44,125 nt of DNA from Rhodospirillales bacterium (GTDB taxonomy: Bacteria; Pseudomonadota; Alphaproteobacteria; Acetobacterales; Acetobacteraceae), in assembly GCA_025351925.1 (NCBI GenBank), contig JANXVC010000012.1, positions 1 through 44,125 of the forward strand. Reading direction: 5' to 3'. This document shows positions 33,768 through 41,896 of this stretch, piece after piece (position 1 is the stretch's first letter; every line of letters starts with the position of its first letter). Below the pieces are notes generated by a model. It searched no databases. It saw nothing but the letters and a program-made list of their open reading frames with translations, and was not told the DNA's origin. Made by a program: the position numbers and the translations under genes.

Positions 33768-34424
33768 ATGCCCACAGCACTCATCATTGGCGCGTCGCGC
33801 GGTCTCGGCCTTGGCCTGGTGCGCGAACTCGCCGGCCGCGGTTGGGACGTGACCGGCACCGTGCGTGCCGCCGCGGACCGTGCGGCGGTCGAGGCGGCCG
33901 GAGGCAAGACGGCCGTCGCCGACATCACCGACGCGGCGGCGGTCGCTGCTTTGCCAAAGACGCCGCTCGACCTGTTATTCGTCAACGCCGGCGTGTCCGG
34001 CCCGGCGCATCAGGACGCCGGCCGGGCGACGGCGGACGAGGTCAGCGCCCTGTTCCTGACCAACGCCCTCGCCCCGATTGCCGCGGCCCGCACCCTGCTC
34101 GACCGTGTCGTGGACGGCGGCGTGCTGGCCTTCATGACCTCGCGCATGGGCAGTGTGACAGATAACAGCAGTGGCGACATGGAGCTGTATCGCGCCAGCA
34201 AAGCGGCGCTGAACTCGCTGACCCGCAGCCTGATGGCGAAGCTCGGTCGGCCGCTCACCGTGCTGTCGCTGCATCCCGGCTGGGTGCGCACCGACATGGG
34301 CGGAGCTGGCGCCGCCCTTGACGTTGAGACCAGCGCGCGCGGCCTGGTGGACACGATCCTGGCGCATCGCGGCACGCCAGGCTCGGCATTCTTCGACTAC
34401 AGCGGGGCGGAGCTGCCCTGGTAG
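33768..34424 (+). CDS. SDR family oxidoreductase (short form)
   Basis: A 218-residue short-chain dehydrogenase of the CsgA/YciK-like short group. It shows TALIIGASRGLGLGLVRELA, a diagnostic VNAGVSGP, and YRASKAALNSLTRSLMAKLG with the catalytic Tyr/Lys; the C-terminal LHPGWVRTDMGGAGAALDVE is typical. ATG 33768 has no competing start. It is divergent from the longer SDR gene (gap ~127 bases) and ends at a weak hairpin before the response regulator gene. Substrate unknown. Confidence 0.9.
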   Translation: MPTALIIGASRGLGLGLVRELAGRGWDVTGTVRAAADRAAVEAAGGKTAVADITDAAAVAALPKTPLDLLFVNAGVSGPAHQDAGRATADEVSALFLTNALAPIAAARTLLDRVVDGGVLAFMTSRMGSVTDNSSGDMELYRASKAALNSLTRSLMAKLGRPLTVLSLHPGWVRTDMGGAGAALDVETSARGLVDTILAHRGTPGSAFFDYSGAELPW

Positions 34425-34447
34425 CGGCGTCGCCATCGCGGACGCCG
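34425..34447. terminator. Possible terminator hairpin between convergent genes
   Basis: CGGCGTC, nine-base loop, GACGCCG, followed by ATTTAGC on the plus strand. It directly follows the stop of the short SDR and faces the convergent response regulator gene. The U-run is poor, so its activity is uncertain. Confidence 0.4.
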
Positions 34448-34518
34448 ATTTAGCATCCCGCGGGAGGCCAGCGTCGCCGAAAGGGTAGTGCCGGCGGACA
34501 GCAGGCTGCGCCGCTGGA

Positions 34519-35235
34519 TCAAGCGACCGGCGCGACGCCGATCGGGTCTAGTCGGTAGCCGCCGCCCTCGGTCACCAGCAGGCGCGCATTGCTTGGGTCC
34601 GGCTCGATCTTCTGACGCAGACGATAGATGTGCGTCTCGAGCGTATGGGTGGTCACGGCGGCGTTATAGCCCCAGACCTCATTCAGCAGGACCTGCCGCG
34701 CCACCGGGCGGGTGCCGGCGCGATAGAGGAACTTGAGAATTGCGGCCTCTTTCTCGGTCAGGCGGATGCGGCGGTTCTTCACCGGCTCGTGCAGCAGCTT
34801 GGCGCTGGGACGGAACGTGTAGGGCCCGATGGTGAAGACCGCATCCTCGGAGTTCTCGAAAATGCGCAGCTGGGCGCGCAGCCGGGCCAGCAGCTCGGCC
34901 AGGCGAAACGGCTTCGCGATGTAGTCGTTGGCGCCGGCATCGAGGCCGCGGACGACGTCCGCCTCGTCATCCGACCCGGTCAGCATGATGATCGGCATGC
35001 GCAGGCCCTGTTTGCGCAGGAGCGCGCACAGGTCCCGCCCATCACCGTCGGGCAGGCCCACGTCGAGGATGATGGCGTCGAAGCGCGAGTCCTTACCGGT
35101 CAGCAGGGCCTCAGCCTCCGAAACCGTCGCGGCCTCGGCAACCGCGAATTCGCCATCGACCTGCAGCTGCTCCAGCAAGGCCTCTCGCAGAGTCGCGTCG
35201 TCATCGACAATAAGGATCGGACGTTCAGCCGTCAT
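34519..35235 (-). CDS. OmpR-family response regulator
   Basis: A 238-residue two-domain regulator. The receiver (1-~120) has the acidic pocket at ILIVDDDATLRE, the phosphoacceptor Asp58 in AIILDVGLPDGDG, and Lys108 in DYIAKPF. The winged-helix DNA-binding domain (~135-230) has the RLTEKEAAILKFLYRAGTRP and VTTHTLETHIYRLRQKIEPD elements. No histidine kinase gene adjoins it, so it is an orphan in this window. It is divergent from ribA across a 250-base AT-richer gap and may control it or itself. Its target genes cannot be read from sequence. Confidence 0.93.
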   Translation of the reverse strand: MTAERPILIVDDDATLREALLEQLQVDGEFAVAEAATVSEAEALLTGKDSRFDAIILDVGLPDGDGRDLCALLRKQGLRMPIIMLTGSDDEADVVRGLDAGANDYIAKPFRLAELLARLRAQLRIFENSEDAVFTIGPYTFRPSAKLLHEPVKNRRIRLTEKEAAILKFLYRAGTRPVARQVLLNEVWGYNAAVTTHTLETHIYRLRQKIEPDPSNARLLVTEGGGYRLDPIGVAPVA

Positions 35236-35486
35236 TCGGCAACTTCCCTATGTAAGACCGACGGCAGCGCGTCACGCTGGACCCACCGGCATCGTTCTGA
35301 TCGACTGTGCAACACAACAGGGTGACGCCCTTAAATTTGAACCGATCAGGAGCTCAACGCAGGCCAAGCTCTGTAAAATTGTATCATATAGCCTTAGAAT
35401 ACACACATCGTTGTGAGGCAGTTGGATGCGGCGCACAAGAGGACGCCATATCCGATGTCAGAGACCAATTATTGGATGGAGATGAC

Positions 35487-36641
35487 GTGGCCCAGCCGCG
35501 AGGATCACAAGCGGACCAGGCGCCCGCATTTTTGCTCCCTGACCCAGCCGTGCTGCGTATCCGAGCCGTGCACCGCGCCATCGCCGACTTGCGGCGCGGC
35601 ACACCCGTTCTGCTGCTGGGCACCCCTGACCTCGTGGTGCTCGCGGCCGACACCGCTGGTGCGGCCGGACTGGCGGAGTTGGCGGCGCTGGCTGCAGGGC
35701 CGCCGGTTTTGCTGCTGTCCCCGGTGCGCGCCGCCGCCCTGCTGCGCCGTCCGGTCGAGCCGGGTCCGCCCATCGCGCTGCGCACGGCCGGGCTGCTGGA
35801 GCCGGCGCTGCTGCGTGGCATAGCCGATCCGACCGCCGCTCAGCTTCTGGCTGATCCGCCGGAGCAGGCGGCGCTGCCCGCCCCAGCGCCCGCGGCGCTC
35901 GCTTTGGTGAAGCTCAGCCGTCTGCTGCCGGCAGCGCTGGTGGCGCCCACACGGCCGGACGCCCAGGCGCAGGCTGCCCGACTCGGGCTGTTGACGGTGT
36001 CGGCCGCGGATGTGCTGGCGCATCCGGACGCCGACGCGGCCAGCCTGGTACAGGTCGCGTCGGTGCACGTTCCGCTCGCAGCCTCGGCCGATGCCCGAGT
36101 CGTGGCATTCCGCGCGCCAGACGCCGGGATCGAGCACCTCGCCATCCTGATCGGCAAGCCGGAGCATGTGGGTGCTGCGAGCCCAGCGCCGTTGGTGCGT
36201 GTGCATTCCGAATGCTTCACCGGGGATTTGCTGGGCAGCCTGCGATGCGATTGCGGGCCGCAGCTGCACGCGGCGCTGGACCGCATGGCGGCAGAGGGCA
36301 GCGGCGTGCTGCTCTATTTGGCGCAGGAGGGACGTGGCATCGGGCTGGCGAACAAGCTGCGCGCCTACGCCCTGCAGGATCGCGGCCTGGACACGCTCGA
36401 CGCGAACCGTGCCCTGGGCTGGAATGCGGACGAGCGCAACTTCTTGGTCGCCGCGACCATGCTCGAGCAACTCGGAGTCCGCCGGGTGCGGCTGTTGACC
36501 AACAATCCCGACAAGCTGACGGCCCTGGCGGCTTTTGGCGTGAAGGTCGAGGACCGGGAGCCATTGGTGATCGCGCCCAACGGCATCAACGACCACTATC
36601 TGGCGACGAAGCTGCGGCGCTTCGGCCACCTGCTCGGCTGA
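35487..36641 (+). CDS. ribA: GTP cyclohydrolase II with N-terminal RibB-like remnant
   Basis: This enzyme catalyses the first step of riboflavin synthesis, opening GTP to a diaminopyrimidine. The C-terminal half has the zinc Cys at ~243, 254 and 256 (ECFTGDLLGSLRCDCG), then LYLAQEGRGIGLANKLRAYA and LLTNNPDKLTALAAFGVKV. Residues 1-~200 correspond to a DHBP-synthase (RibB) fold but lack its acidic RxEDEGD-type motif, so this half is probably inactive. GTG 35487 has GGAG five bases upstream and gives 384 residues; the track start (35307) adds ~60 unmatched residues. No FMN riboswitch was seen upstream. Confidence 0.88.
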   Translation: MAQPRGSQADQAPAFLLPDPAVLRIRAVHRAIADLRRGTPVLLLGTPDLVVLAADTAGAAGLAELAALAAGPPVLLLSPVRAAALLRRPVEPGPPIALRTAGLLEPALLRGIADPTAAQLLADPPEQAALPAPAPAALALVKLSRLLPAALVAPTRPDAQAQAARLGLLTVSAADVLAHPDADAASLVQVASVHVPLAASADARVVAFRAPDAGIEHLAILIGKPEHVGAASPAPLVRVHSECFTGDLLGSLRCDCGPQLHAALDRMAAEGSGVLLYLAQEGRGIGLANKLRAYALQDRGLDTLDANRALGWNADERNFLVAATMLEQLGVRRVRLLTNNPDKLTALAAFGVKVEDREPLVIAPNGINDHYLATKLRRFGHLLG

Positions 36642-36677
36642 TTTGAGCGTGGCATGCTGCTTGCTTAGGCTTGCGAT

Positions 36678-37232
36678 ATGATCCAACCCACACCCGGCGC
36701 CGACCCAGCGTCCCGCATCTTCGGATATGCCATGCCGCCGGACGGCGCCGGGCTGATCGGGCCTGATGGCCTCTGGCCACAGCCGATCGACGTGCCGTTC
36801 AGCGAGGTGCTGAAAAGCCTCAACCCCTTGCAGCATGTGCCGGGGGTCGGCACAATTTACCGGGCGGTCACCGGTGAGACCATCCCAGCGCCGCTGCAAA
36901 TCTTGGGCGCCGGCATCTTTGGCGGTCCGATCGGCATTCTGGGCGCCGCCGTTATGAGTTTTGTCGGAGCGCTGTTCGCCATGGGTCCAGACCTGTCCCG
37001 CCCCGCCGTTCCGGCCGGCATGTCGGCGACCGGCTCCGAGGCGCCAATGGGCAACATCAGCCCCGGCACGCTCAAGCCCGGCGAATACACGACGCTCGCC
37101 ACCACCGTACCGGAGTTCCTGCAGAGCCCAACCCAGTTTGCCGGCGGCAGTCCGCAGCGCGGGTTCAAAGCCTACTACGACGCCTCGCAGGAATGGCAGC
37201 GGGCCCAAGCGGTCGAGAAAGGCTTGGCATGA
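36678..37232 (+). CDS. Uncharacterised protein with one hydrophobic glycine-rich segment
   Basis: A 184-residue protein I do not recognise. Residues ~72-100 form a long hydrophobic, glycine-rich segment (ILGAGIFGGPIGILGAAVMS then FVGALFAM), probably a membrane hairpin. The N-terminus has NPLQHVPGVGTIYRAVTGET and the C-terminus is polar, ending in QEWQRAQAVEKGLA. It overlaps the start of the L,D-transpeptidase gene as ATGA, so the two products are co-translated and may act together at the cell envelope. Codon use is like that of its neighbours. Confidence 0.75.
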   Translation: MIQPTPGADPASRIFGYAMPPDGAGLIGPDGLWPQPIDVPFSEVLKSLNPLQHVPGVGTIYRAVTGETIPAPLQILGAGIFGGPIGILGAAVMSFVGALFAMGPDLSRPAVPAGMSATGSEAPMGNISPGTLKPGEYTTLATTVPEFLQSPTQFAGGSPQRGFKAYYDASQEWQRAQAVEKGLA

Positions 37233-37741
37233 GCAGAGGCGCGCAAGGCCAAGCGACGCTGGGCGCCGACGGTATTTTGAGGCTGGACGACTTGCGGTTT
37301 CGGGCGGCAGTCGGGCGTGGTGGGGTGCGGCTGCATAAACAGGAGGGCGACGGCGCGACTCCGGCTGGATTGTTGCCGCTGCGCCGGGTGCTGTATCGCG
37401 CCGACCGGGTCGCGCGGCCGCGATGCGCTGTGCCGACCATGCCGCTGGCCCCGCATGACGGCTGGTGCGATGACCCGTCGCATGCCGACTACAACCGGCC
37501 GGTCCGCCTGCCGCATGATGGCCGGCACGAGGCGTTGTGGCGCATCGACTCGATATACGATGTCGTGGGCGTGCTGGGTTGGAACGACGCGCCCGTGGTG
37601 CGCGGGATGGGCAGCGCGATATTTCTGCACGTTGCCCGGCCGGACTTTGCGCCGACCGAGGGCTGCATTGCATTGGCATTCCCGGATCTGTGCAAGCTGC
37701 TGAATGCCGGATTGACGACTATATTAGTACTGGATGCATAA
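37229..37741 (+). CDS. L,D-transpeptidase (YkuD) domain protein
   Basis: A 170-residue protein with the YkuD-type active site: His134 in GSAIFLHVARPDF and Cys146 in PTEGCIALAFPD (spacing normal for the fold). Earlier residues include TPAGLLPLRRVLYRADRV. Such enzymes form 3-3 peptidoglycan crosslinks or attach lipoproteins. There is no signal peptide visible from ATG 37229. The track start (37193) is inside the preceding gene. Export may rely on a partner or an unusual route; coupling to the membrane protein upstream is consistent with this. Confidence 0.87.
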   Translation: MSRGAQGQATLGADGILRLDDLRFRAAVGRGGVRLHKQEGDGATPAGLLPLRRVLYRADRVARPRCAVPTMPLAPHDGWCDDPSHADYNRPVRLPHDGRHEALWRIDSIYDVVGVLGWNDAPVVRGMGSAIFLHVARPDFAPTEGCIALAFPDLCKLLNAGLTTILVLDA

Positions 37742-37750
37742 GGGGCGCCT

Positions 37751-38113
37751 TCAGGGGTCCCGGCTCAGCCCTTTTTGCGCCAGCGCTGCCAAGTAGGCGT
37801 CCCAGAGTGCCGTCTGTTCCTGGCTCATCCGATGCAGCAATGCCCAGGAAAAGATGCCGGTGTCATGGCCGTCGGTGAACTTGATGCGCACAGCGTAGTG
37901 GCCAACCGGCTCGACGCCAGCGATGCCCACGTCACGCTTGCCGGGCACCGTCTGTTTCTGATCGGGCGAATGGCCCTGCACCGCGGCGCTTGGACTCTCA
38001 ACCCGGAGCAGTTCGGCCGGCAGTGATACTTTAGTGTCGTCGTCGAAGTCTATCTCGAGCCGTCGCGTCACACGGCGGAAACGAATCTCAAGTGGTCGCG
38101 GCGGCGCGGTCAT
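37751..38113 (-). CDS. DUF971 domain protein
   Basis: A 120-residue protein of the DUF971 / gamma-butyrobetaine hydroxylase N-terminal family. Recognisable parts are [36 protein letters not shown] and [20 protein letters not shown] with GIFSWALL. The stand-alone form in bacteria is often linked with iron-sulfur assembly or Mrp-type genes; its role here is not shown. Its ATG overlaps the Trm112 stop (ATGA), so it is the last gene of the thioredoxin-LonSB-Trm112 operon. It converges with the L,D-transpeptidase gene. Confidence 0.88.
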   Translation of the reverse strand: MTAPPRPLEIRFRRVTRRLEIDFDDDTKVSLPAELLRVESPSAAVQGHSPDQKQTVPGKRDVGIAGVEPVGHYAVRIKFTDGHDTGIFSWALLHRMSQEQTALWDAYLAALAQKGLSRDP

Positions 38114-38298
38114 GCATCATCGAGCAGGCGCGCTTCCTCGGGCAGCATGATCGGAATACCATCGCGCACGGGGAATGCGAGGTTGGCCTTGCGGCTGATC
38201 AGCTCTTGCGCAACACGGTCGTAGATCAAGGGCCCCTTGGTCACTGGACAGACCAGGATAGCAAGCAGACGCGGATCGACGGTCGCTGGATCGGACAT
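38110..38298 (-). CDS. Trm112 family protein
   Basis: A 62-residue protein with the Trm112 pattern [17 protein letters not shown] followed by [20 protein letters not shown]. In eukaryotes Trm112 activates methyltransferases; bacterial versions are short and often lack one zinc Cys, as here (only one Cys is visible). The partner enzyme is unknown. It lies 19 bases after the LonSB stop and overlaps the DUF971 gene, so it belongs to a four-gene operon. Confidence 0.88.
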   Translation of the reverse strand: MSDPATVDPRLLAILVCPVTKGPLIYDRVAQELISRKANLAFPVRDGIPIMLPEEARLLDDA

Positions 38299-38317
38299 GG
38301 CGATGATTTGCTTCCCT

Positions 38318-38983
38318 CTAGCTCGCCTGCCGTCCCTGCCGCCCTATGTCGGTCGAGTGCGCACCCATTTGCAGCAGGGTCAATAGGGTGCTGGCCCGAT
38401 CCGCCGATTTCGGCGCCTCAAGCAGCGCCTGCTTCTCCGCGGGATCAAATGGGCAGACCATCGCCAGCGTGATGACCAGCGCGTCGTCCGGCATCTCGCC
38501 GATCGCTTCCCAGTTCGCGTCGAAGCCGCGGGCGTTGAAGTAGGTGCGGAGTGCCTGGGTCAGGCCTTCGCGGTCAATGCCCAGCGTGCTCGCCTCGCTG
38601 TCCAAATCGTCCCGGAAGCGCCCCAGATCGGCACGGACCCGGCGATATCCGCGCTGCATCTCCAACTCCACGCTGATCGCGAAGCGGACCATGCCGGTCA
38701 GGGTAATAAGGTAGCGCCCATCATCAGCCTCGCTGAACGAGGATAGCCGACCCAGGCAGCCAACCTTGTACAGCGCCGGCCCGCTTGGTGTCCGCGGCCG
38801 GCTCTCATCGGGCTGCACCATGCCGATGACCCGGCCCGAGGCGAGCGCGTCCTCCACCATGGCGAGATAGCGCGGCTCAAACACGTTGAGCGGCAGCTTG
38901 CCCTGCGGCAGCAGCAGGGCACCGCCGAGCGGAAACACCGGGAATTCCGTCGGCAGTTCGTCCGAGCCGGATTGAGGAGCCAT
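38318..38983 (-). CDS. LON peptidase substrate-binding domain protein
   Basis: A 221-residue stand-alone LON N-terminal domain. The family pattern is [20 protein letters not shown], then [14 protein letters not shown] and IGMVQP. No protease or ATPase domain follows, so it may act as a substrate adaptor. The track start (39061) overlaps the thioredoxin gene; ATG 38983, four bases after the thioredoxin stop, is preferred. It is the second gene of the operon. Confidence 0.88.
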   Translation of the reverse strand: MAPQSGSDELPTEFPVFPLGGALLLPQGKLPLNVFEPRYLAMVEDALASGRVIGMVQPDESRPRTPSGPALYKVGCLGRLSSFSEADDGRYLITLTGMVRFAISVELEMQRGYRRVRADLGRFRDDLDSEASTLGIDREGLTQALRTYFNARGFDANWEAIGEMPDDALVITLAMVCPFDPAEKQALLEAPKSADRASTLLTLLQMGAHSTDIGRQGRQAS

Positions 38984-38987
38984 GAGA

Positions 38988-39989
38988 TTACCTGAACAAT
39001 AGCGCCGACAGCTTGCGCCGCGCGGCCAGAGTTGCGGGGTCGGTGAGGCCCCAAGCCTCAAACAGTTTCAGCAATTGCAGCCGGGCTGCGTCGTCGTTCC
39101 AGGCGCGGTCTTGCTTAATAATATGCAGCAACGCCTCAGCGGCCTCGGCCCGGCGGCCCCCAGCGTTCAACGCTGCCGCCAGATCGTAGCGTGCCTGATG
39201 ATCGTCGGCATTGGCGGCCAGCCGACGTTCAAACTCGCCCAGCTGACTGCTGGCCCGCCGACCCTCCTCCGCGAGCAGCAGCGCACTCCGCGCGCCATTG
39301 ATCTCGGCGTGGTCCGTGATCGCCGGCGGGATCTGCTCCAGCGCGTCGCGCGCCTGATCCTCTTGCCCGAGCGCCATCAGCACACGGATGAGCCCGGCCC
39401 AGGCGGCAGGGTTCTCCGGGTCATCTTGCAGCAAGGCGCTGAACAGGCCGCCGGCCTCCTCAAACCGCTCTGCCTCCATCGCCACCCGTGCCTCTGCCAG
39501 CAGATCCGCGGCTGGCATGACGCCGCCGGCTAGCTTGAGCAGGCTCTCGACGAAGCGTTTGATCTCGCTCTCCGGCAGCGCACCCTGAAACAGATCGGCA
39601 ACCTGTCCCTGCCAGAATGCCGCGACGGTGGGTACGGACTGCAGCGGCAGGCCGATCTGCGCGAGCTGCTGGACCAGCGCACGGTTGGCGTCGATATCGA
39701 TCTTGACCAGCTTGATCCGACCGCCCGCCGCCCGCGTCACCTTTTCCAACGCAGGAGTGAGCTGTTTACAGGGCCCGCACCATGTGGCCCAGAAATCCAC
39801 CAGGACCGGGGTGGAACGCGACGCCTCAATCACGTCCTGCATAAAAGTCTTCTCGGTGCCATCAACGATCATCTCGTCTGAGGCCACGCCGGCGATACCT
39901 CCCGGTCCGCCGCGCGGCGGATTTTGGGCCGGAGTTCTTTGACCTGGCTTCTTTTGCGCTCCAGTTTTCTGTCCGATAAGCATGTCCAT
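38988..39989 (-). CDS. Thioredoxin-TPR fusion protein (YbbN/CnoX-like)
   Basis: A 333-residue protein with an N-terminal thioredoxin fold whose active site is CGPC (Cys71 and Cys74 in FWATWCGPCKQLTPALEKVT), followed by a helical TPR-type C-terminus (~170-333). This layout is that of YbbN/CnoX, a redox chaperone; E. coli CnoX has SxxC, so here the site is fully reducing. A disordered first ~35 residues precede it. The track start (40247) crosses tRNA-Gly in antisense and is wrong. ATG 39989 is the family start. It is the first gene of the operon with LonSB, Trm112 and DUF971. Confidence 0.92.
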   Translation of the reverse strand: MDMLIGQKTGAQKKPGQRTPAQNPPRGGPGGIAGVASDEMIVDGTEKTFMQDVIEASRSTPVLVDFWATWCGPCKQLTPALEKVTRAAGGRIKLVKIDIDANRALVQQLAQIGLPLQSVPTVAAFWQGQVADLFQGALPESEIKRFVESLLKLAGGVMPAADLLAEARVAMEAERFEEAGGLFSALLQDDPENPAAWAGLIRVLMALGQEDQARDALEQIPPAITDHAEINGARSALLLAEEGRRASSQLGEFERRLAANADDHQARYDLAAALNAGGRRAEAAEALLHIIKQDRAWNDDAARLQLLKLFEAWGLTDPATLAARRKLSALLFR

Positions 39990-40121
39990 GGTGTTGCGCC
40001 CATTCTGGTCGTCTGTTGGTGCATAGATGTTGCGCACGGGCGAGATGTGCAAGCCAGCGCCATGGCGGCGAGGTGGCGTGTGATCAGCGTCCGGCTCATC
40101 TGAATGAAGCCGCAAACCCTC

Positions 40122-40150
40122 TTGCACAGCCGCCCGGACCCGCTTAGAAA
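40122..40150 (+). promoter_or_regulatory. Predicted sigma-70-type promoter of tRNA-Gly
   Basis: TTGCAC (40122-40127) and TAGAAA (40145-40150) are separated by exactly 17 bases, and the tRNA begins 17 bases after the -10. The match is good for a stable-RNA gene in an alphaproteobacterium. No start site is proven. Confidence 0.6.
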
Positions 40151-40166
40151 GCCGGATCGCTGGGGC

Positions 40167-40241
40167 GCGGGCGTAGCTCAGGGGTAGAGCACAACCTTGC
40201 CAAGGTTGGGGTCGAGGGTTCGAATCCCTTCGCCCGCTCCA
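40167..40241 (+). tRNA. tRNA-Gly(GCC)
   Basis: A 75-base cloverleaf with encoded CCA. The acceptor stem GCGGGCG pairs with CGCCCGC. The anticodon stem is CAACC/GGTTG with loop TTGCCAA, giving anticodon GCC, and the T-arm is GGGTTCGAATCCC. It has its own promoter and marks the boundary to the broken-gene region on the right. Confidence 0.96.
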
Positions 40242-40711
40242 GATCATCTTTTGGTCTCGGCATCTTAGGTTGGTGTTAGGTGATGAAGCCTACATCCATC
40301 GCTCGGCTGGACACGGCCAAGGCACCACCGCGAATGTATCAATTTCGGCTCGCTCGGTCAGAGGCTCGCGCATAGTACCTGACAATTCTGGATGTCGAGT
40401 GTCGCGCCGTAACCTAAATAGCGTGATGTGAGTTGAAACTGGGACGACCTCTTGGTTAGTGCGGGGACTTGCGTCGAGTGTTTGGCTCAGAAATCTGTCA
40501 TGGAGAACGCCCTCATGATGGACCCAATCAGTGTCTGATCTTGACCCGCCTCTGTAGGTCAAGATCAGGTTGCAAGGCCAATTTCGCAGAGAGCACGAGT
40601 TCGGTCCCAGCCGCCCACATCATCATTGAGAAATGTGATCGCTGCCACGCTGAAAACGTATCTGATTGGTTGCAGATCTTACCTTGGTGGCCTAGCTCGG
40701 CGAGATAGGTT
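40242..40711. other. Intergenic region with no recognisable gene, lower GC
   Basis: About 470 bases with clearly lower GC than the rest of the window. I find no coding sequence that I recognise. Small ORFs exist on both strands (40290-40562 minus, 40469-40708 plus, and the distal part of 40528-40932 minus), but none shows a known motif. A perfect 12-base inverted repeat lies at 40535-40568. The region looks like foreign or decayed DNA. Confidence 0.6.
40535..40568. repeat. Perfect 12-base inverted repeat with ten-base loop
   Basis: CTGATCTTGACC, loop CGCCTCTGTA, GGTCAAGATCAG. There is no run of T after it on either strand, so it is not a normal terminator. It may be an operator, an insertion-sequence end pair or a relic of one. 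Confidence 0.8.
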
Positions 40712-40925
40712 CGCAGCAGCGGCGGTAGCGAATAATCCTCGACGAGACGATAGCTATAGCCGCGCTCGCCGTCGCCGTGCCCGGGCTGCCCGCAGGCTGT
40801 CGATGTCGCGATAGAGCGAACGCAGGGAAACCCCCCGTCTCCGCAGCGGGCGGCGCCGCGGTGAGCGGTGCGGACAGCTCGCGCATCGTCTGGGGCAGCC
40901 GAAAAAGCCGGTCGGATCGGGCCAT
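40712..40925 (-). pseudogene. YafY/WYL-type regulator, N-terminal remnant with two frameshifts
   Basis: Starting at ATG 40925 the first frame reads MARSDRLFRLPQTMRELSAP and on to ETGG. A one-base gain in a run of six G (the CCCCCC near 40835) moves the frame, after which a second frame reads VSLRSLYRDIDSLRAA. A second shift near 40775 leads to GERGYSYRLVEDYSLPPLL. Together these three pieces make the HTH start of a YafY-type helix-turn-helix regulator. Homology stops after PPLL, so the WYL domain is missing. It is divergent from the VOC remnant, the usual gene pair of this type. Confidence 0.8.
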
Positions 40926-41012
40926 CACTCAACTGTCGAGAATTGGCGGTAGAGGTCAGCTACACCTCTCCTCGCCAGGCAAGCAGTGGGGCCGGCAGGC
41001 AAGGAGCCCGCC

Positions 41013-41393
41013 ATGACGATCAATACCGTAACCCCCCTGAATTTCCGTGGTGACGCGCGCGCGGCGTTTGCCTTCTACCATTCCGTGTTCGGCGGCAACC
41101 AGATGCTGATCTCGTATGCCGACGCCCACAACGTCCAGAACCCGGCCGCGGGCGGACCAAATCATGTGGGGCCAGGTCGCGGCCGATAGCGGCTTCCGCA
41201 TCATGGCGTATGACATACCGTCGGCAACGCCATGGAGTCCGAGTGAAATCCCGTTTTTGGTCTCGGTGCGCGGCGAAGATGCCGACGAGATCAGAGGCTA
41301 TTGGGAGAAATTGAGCGAGGGCTCGACCGTCATACGGCCGCTCGAGCCGGCGGCGAGGGCGACTCTGTATGGGATGGTGAAAGACCGGCAACC
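41013..41393 (+). pseudogene. PhnB-like VOC protein, frameshifted and 3'-truncated
   Basis: ATG 41013 has a good site (AAGGAG). Frame one reads TVTPLNFRGDARAAFAFYHS and on to NVQNPAAG; a shift near 41150 (CCGGCCGCGGGCGG) leads to a second frame DQIMWGQVAADSGFRIMAYD and SEIPFLVSVRGEDADEIRGY, ending LYGMVKDR. The usual last ~15-20 residues are absent because the SRPBCC gene's stop begins at 41394. It is the partner of the YafY remnant. Confidence 0.82.
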
Positions 41394-41837
41394 TTACTGG
41401 TTGATTTCAGGCACAACGAGCTTTTCCAGTTTGTACAATGAATCCTGCCATCCGAGGTAGCAGGCTTCGGGAGGAATCACGTCGGGAATACCTTTTTGCT
41501 CGATGTTCACTTCCGTGCCGACCGAGACGACCCTCAAGGTTACCGTGACTTCCATTTCGCCCGGCAGGCTCGGGTCGTCAAACTTGTCCGAATAGACAAG
41601 GCGTTCACCCGGAACGAGCTCCTGATAGGTGCCGCCAAAGGAATGGCGGCCGCCCGTGGTGAAATTGCGGAACGACATTCTGTGAACGCCACCTACCCTC
41701 GCATCCAACTCATGGACGGTGCCGAGATATCCGAATGGCGGAAGCCAACTCGCCAGCGCATCAGGTTCGAGGAACGCCCGATAGATCTTTTCGGGCTTGG
41801 CGAGGATGACACGGTGTAGGCGGATAGTCCCTGGCAT
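41394..41837 (-). CDS. SRPBCC / AHSA1-type protein
   Basis: A 147-residue START-like fold protein, intact. It has PEKIYRAFLEPDALASWLPP, FGGTYQELVPGERLVYSDKF and the C-terminal EACYLGWQDSLYKLEKLVVP, which identify the AHSA1/SRPBCC group. ATG 41837 follows AAGGAGAGC, a strong site; the track start (41891) is not needed. These proteins bind hydrophobic ligands or help Hsp90 relatives; the role here is unknown. It is transcribed behind the beta-lactamase gene after 59 bases. Confidence 0.88.
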   Translation of the reverse strand: MPGTIRLHRVILAKPEKIYRAFLEPDALASWLPPFGYLGTVHELDARVGGVHRMSFRNFTTGGRHSFGGTYQELVPGERLVYSDKFDDPSLPGEMEVTVTLRVVSVGTEVNIEQKGIPDVIPPEACYLGWQDSLYKLEKLVVPEINQ

Positions 41838-41896
41838 GATGCTCTCCTTCAGAAACACTTCTGGCGCCGACTCCCGGGCCGCTCGCGCCATCTAAT

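Noticed and set aside
35236-35486. FMN riboswitch before ribA
   Set aside because: I could not find the conserved RFN element; only an AT-richer stretch with a possible -10.
35505-37679. 724-residue minus-strand ORF opposite ribA
   Set aside because: High-GC shadow; composition is Arg/Gln-rich with no motif, while ribA on the other strand is clear.
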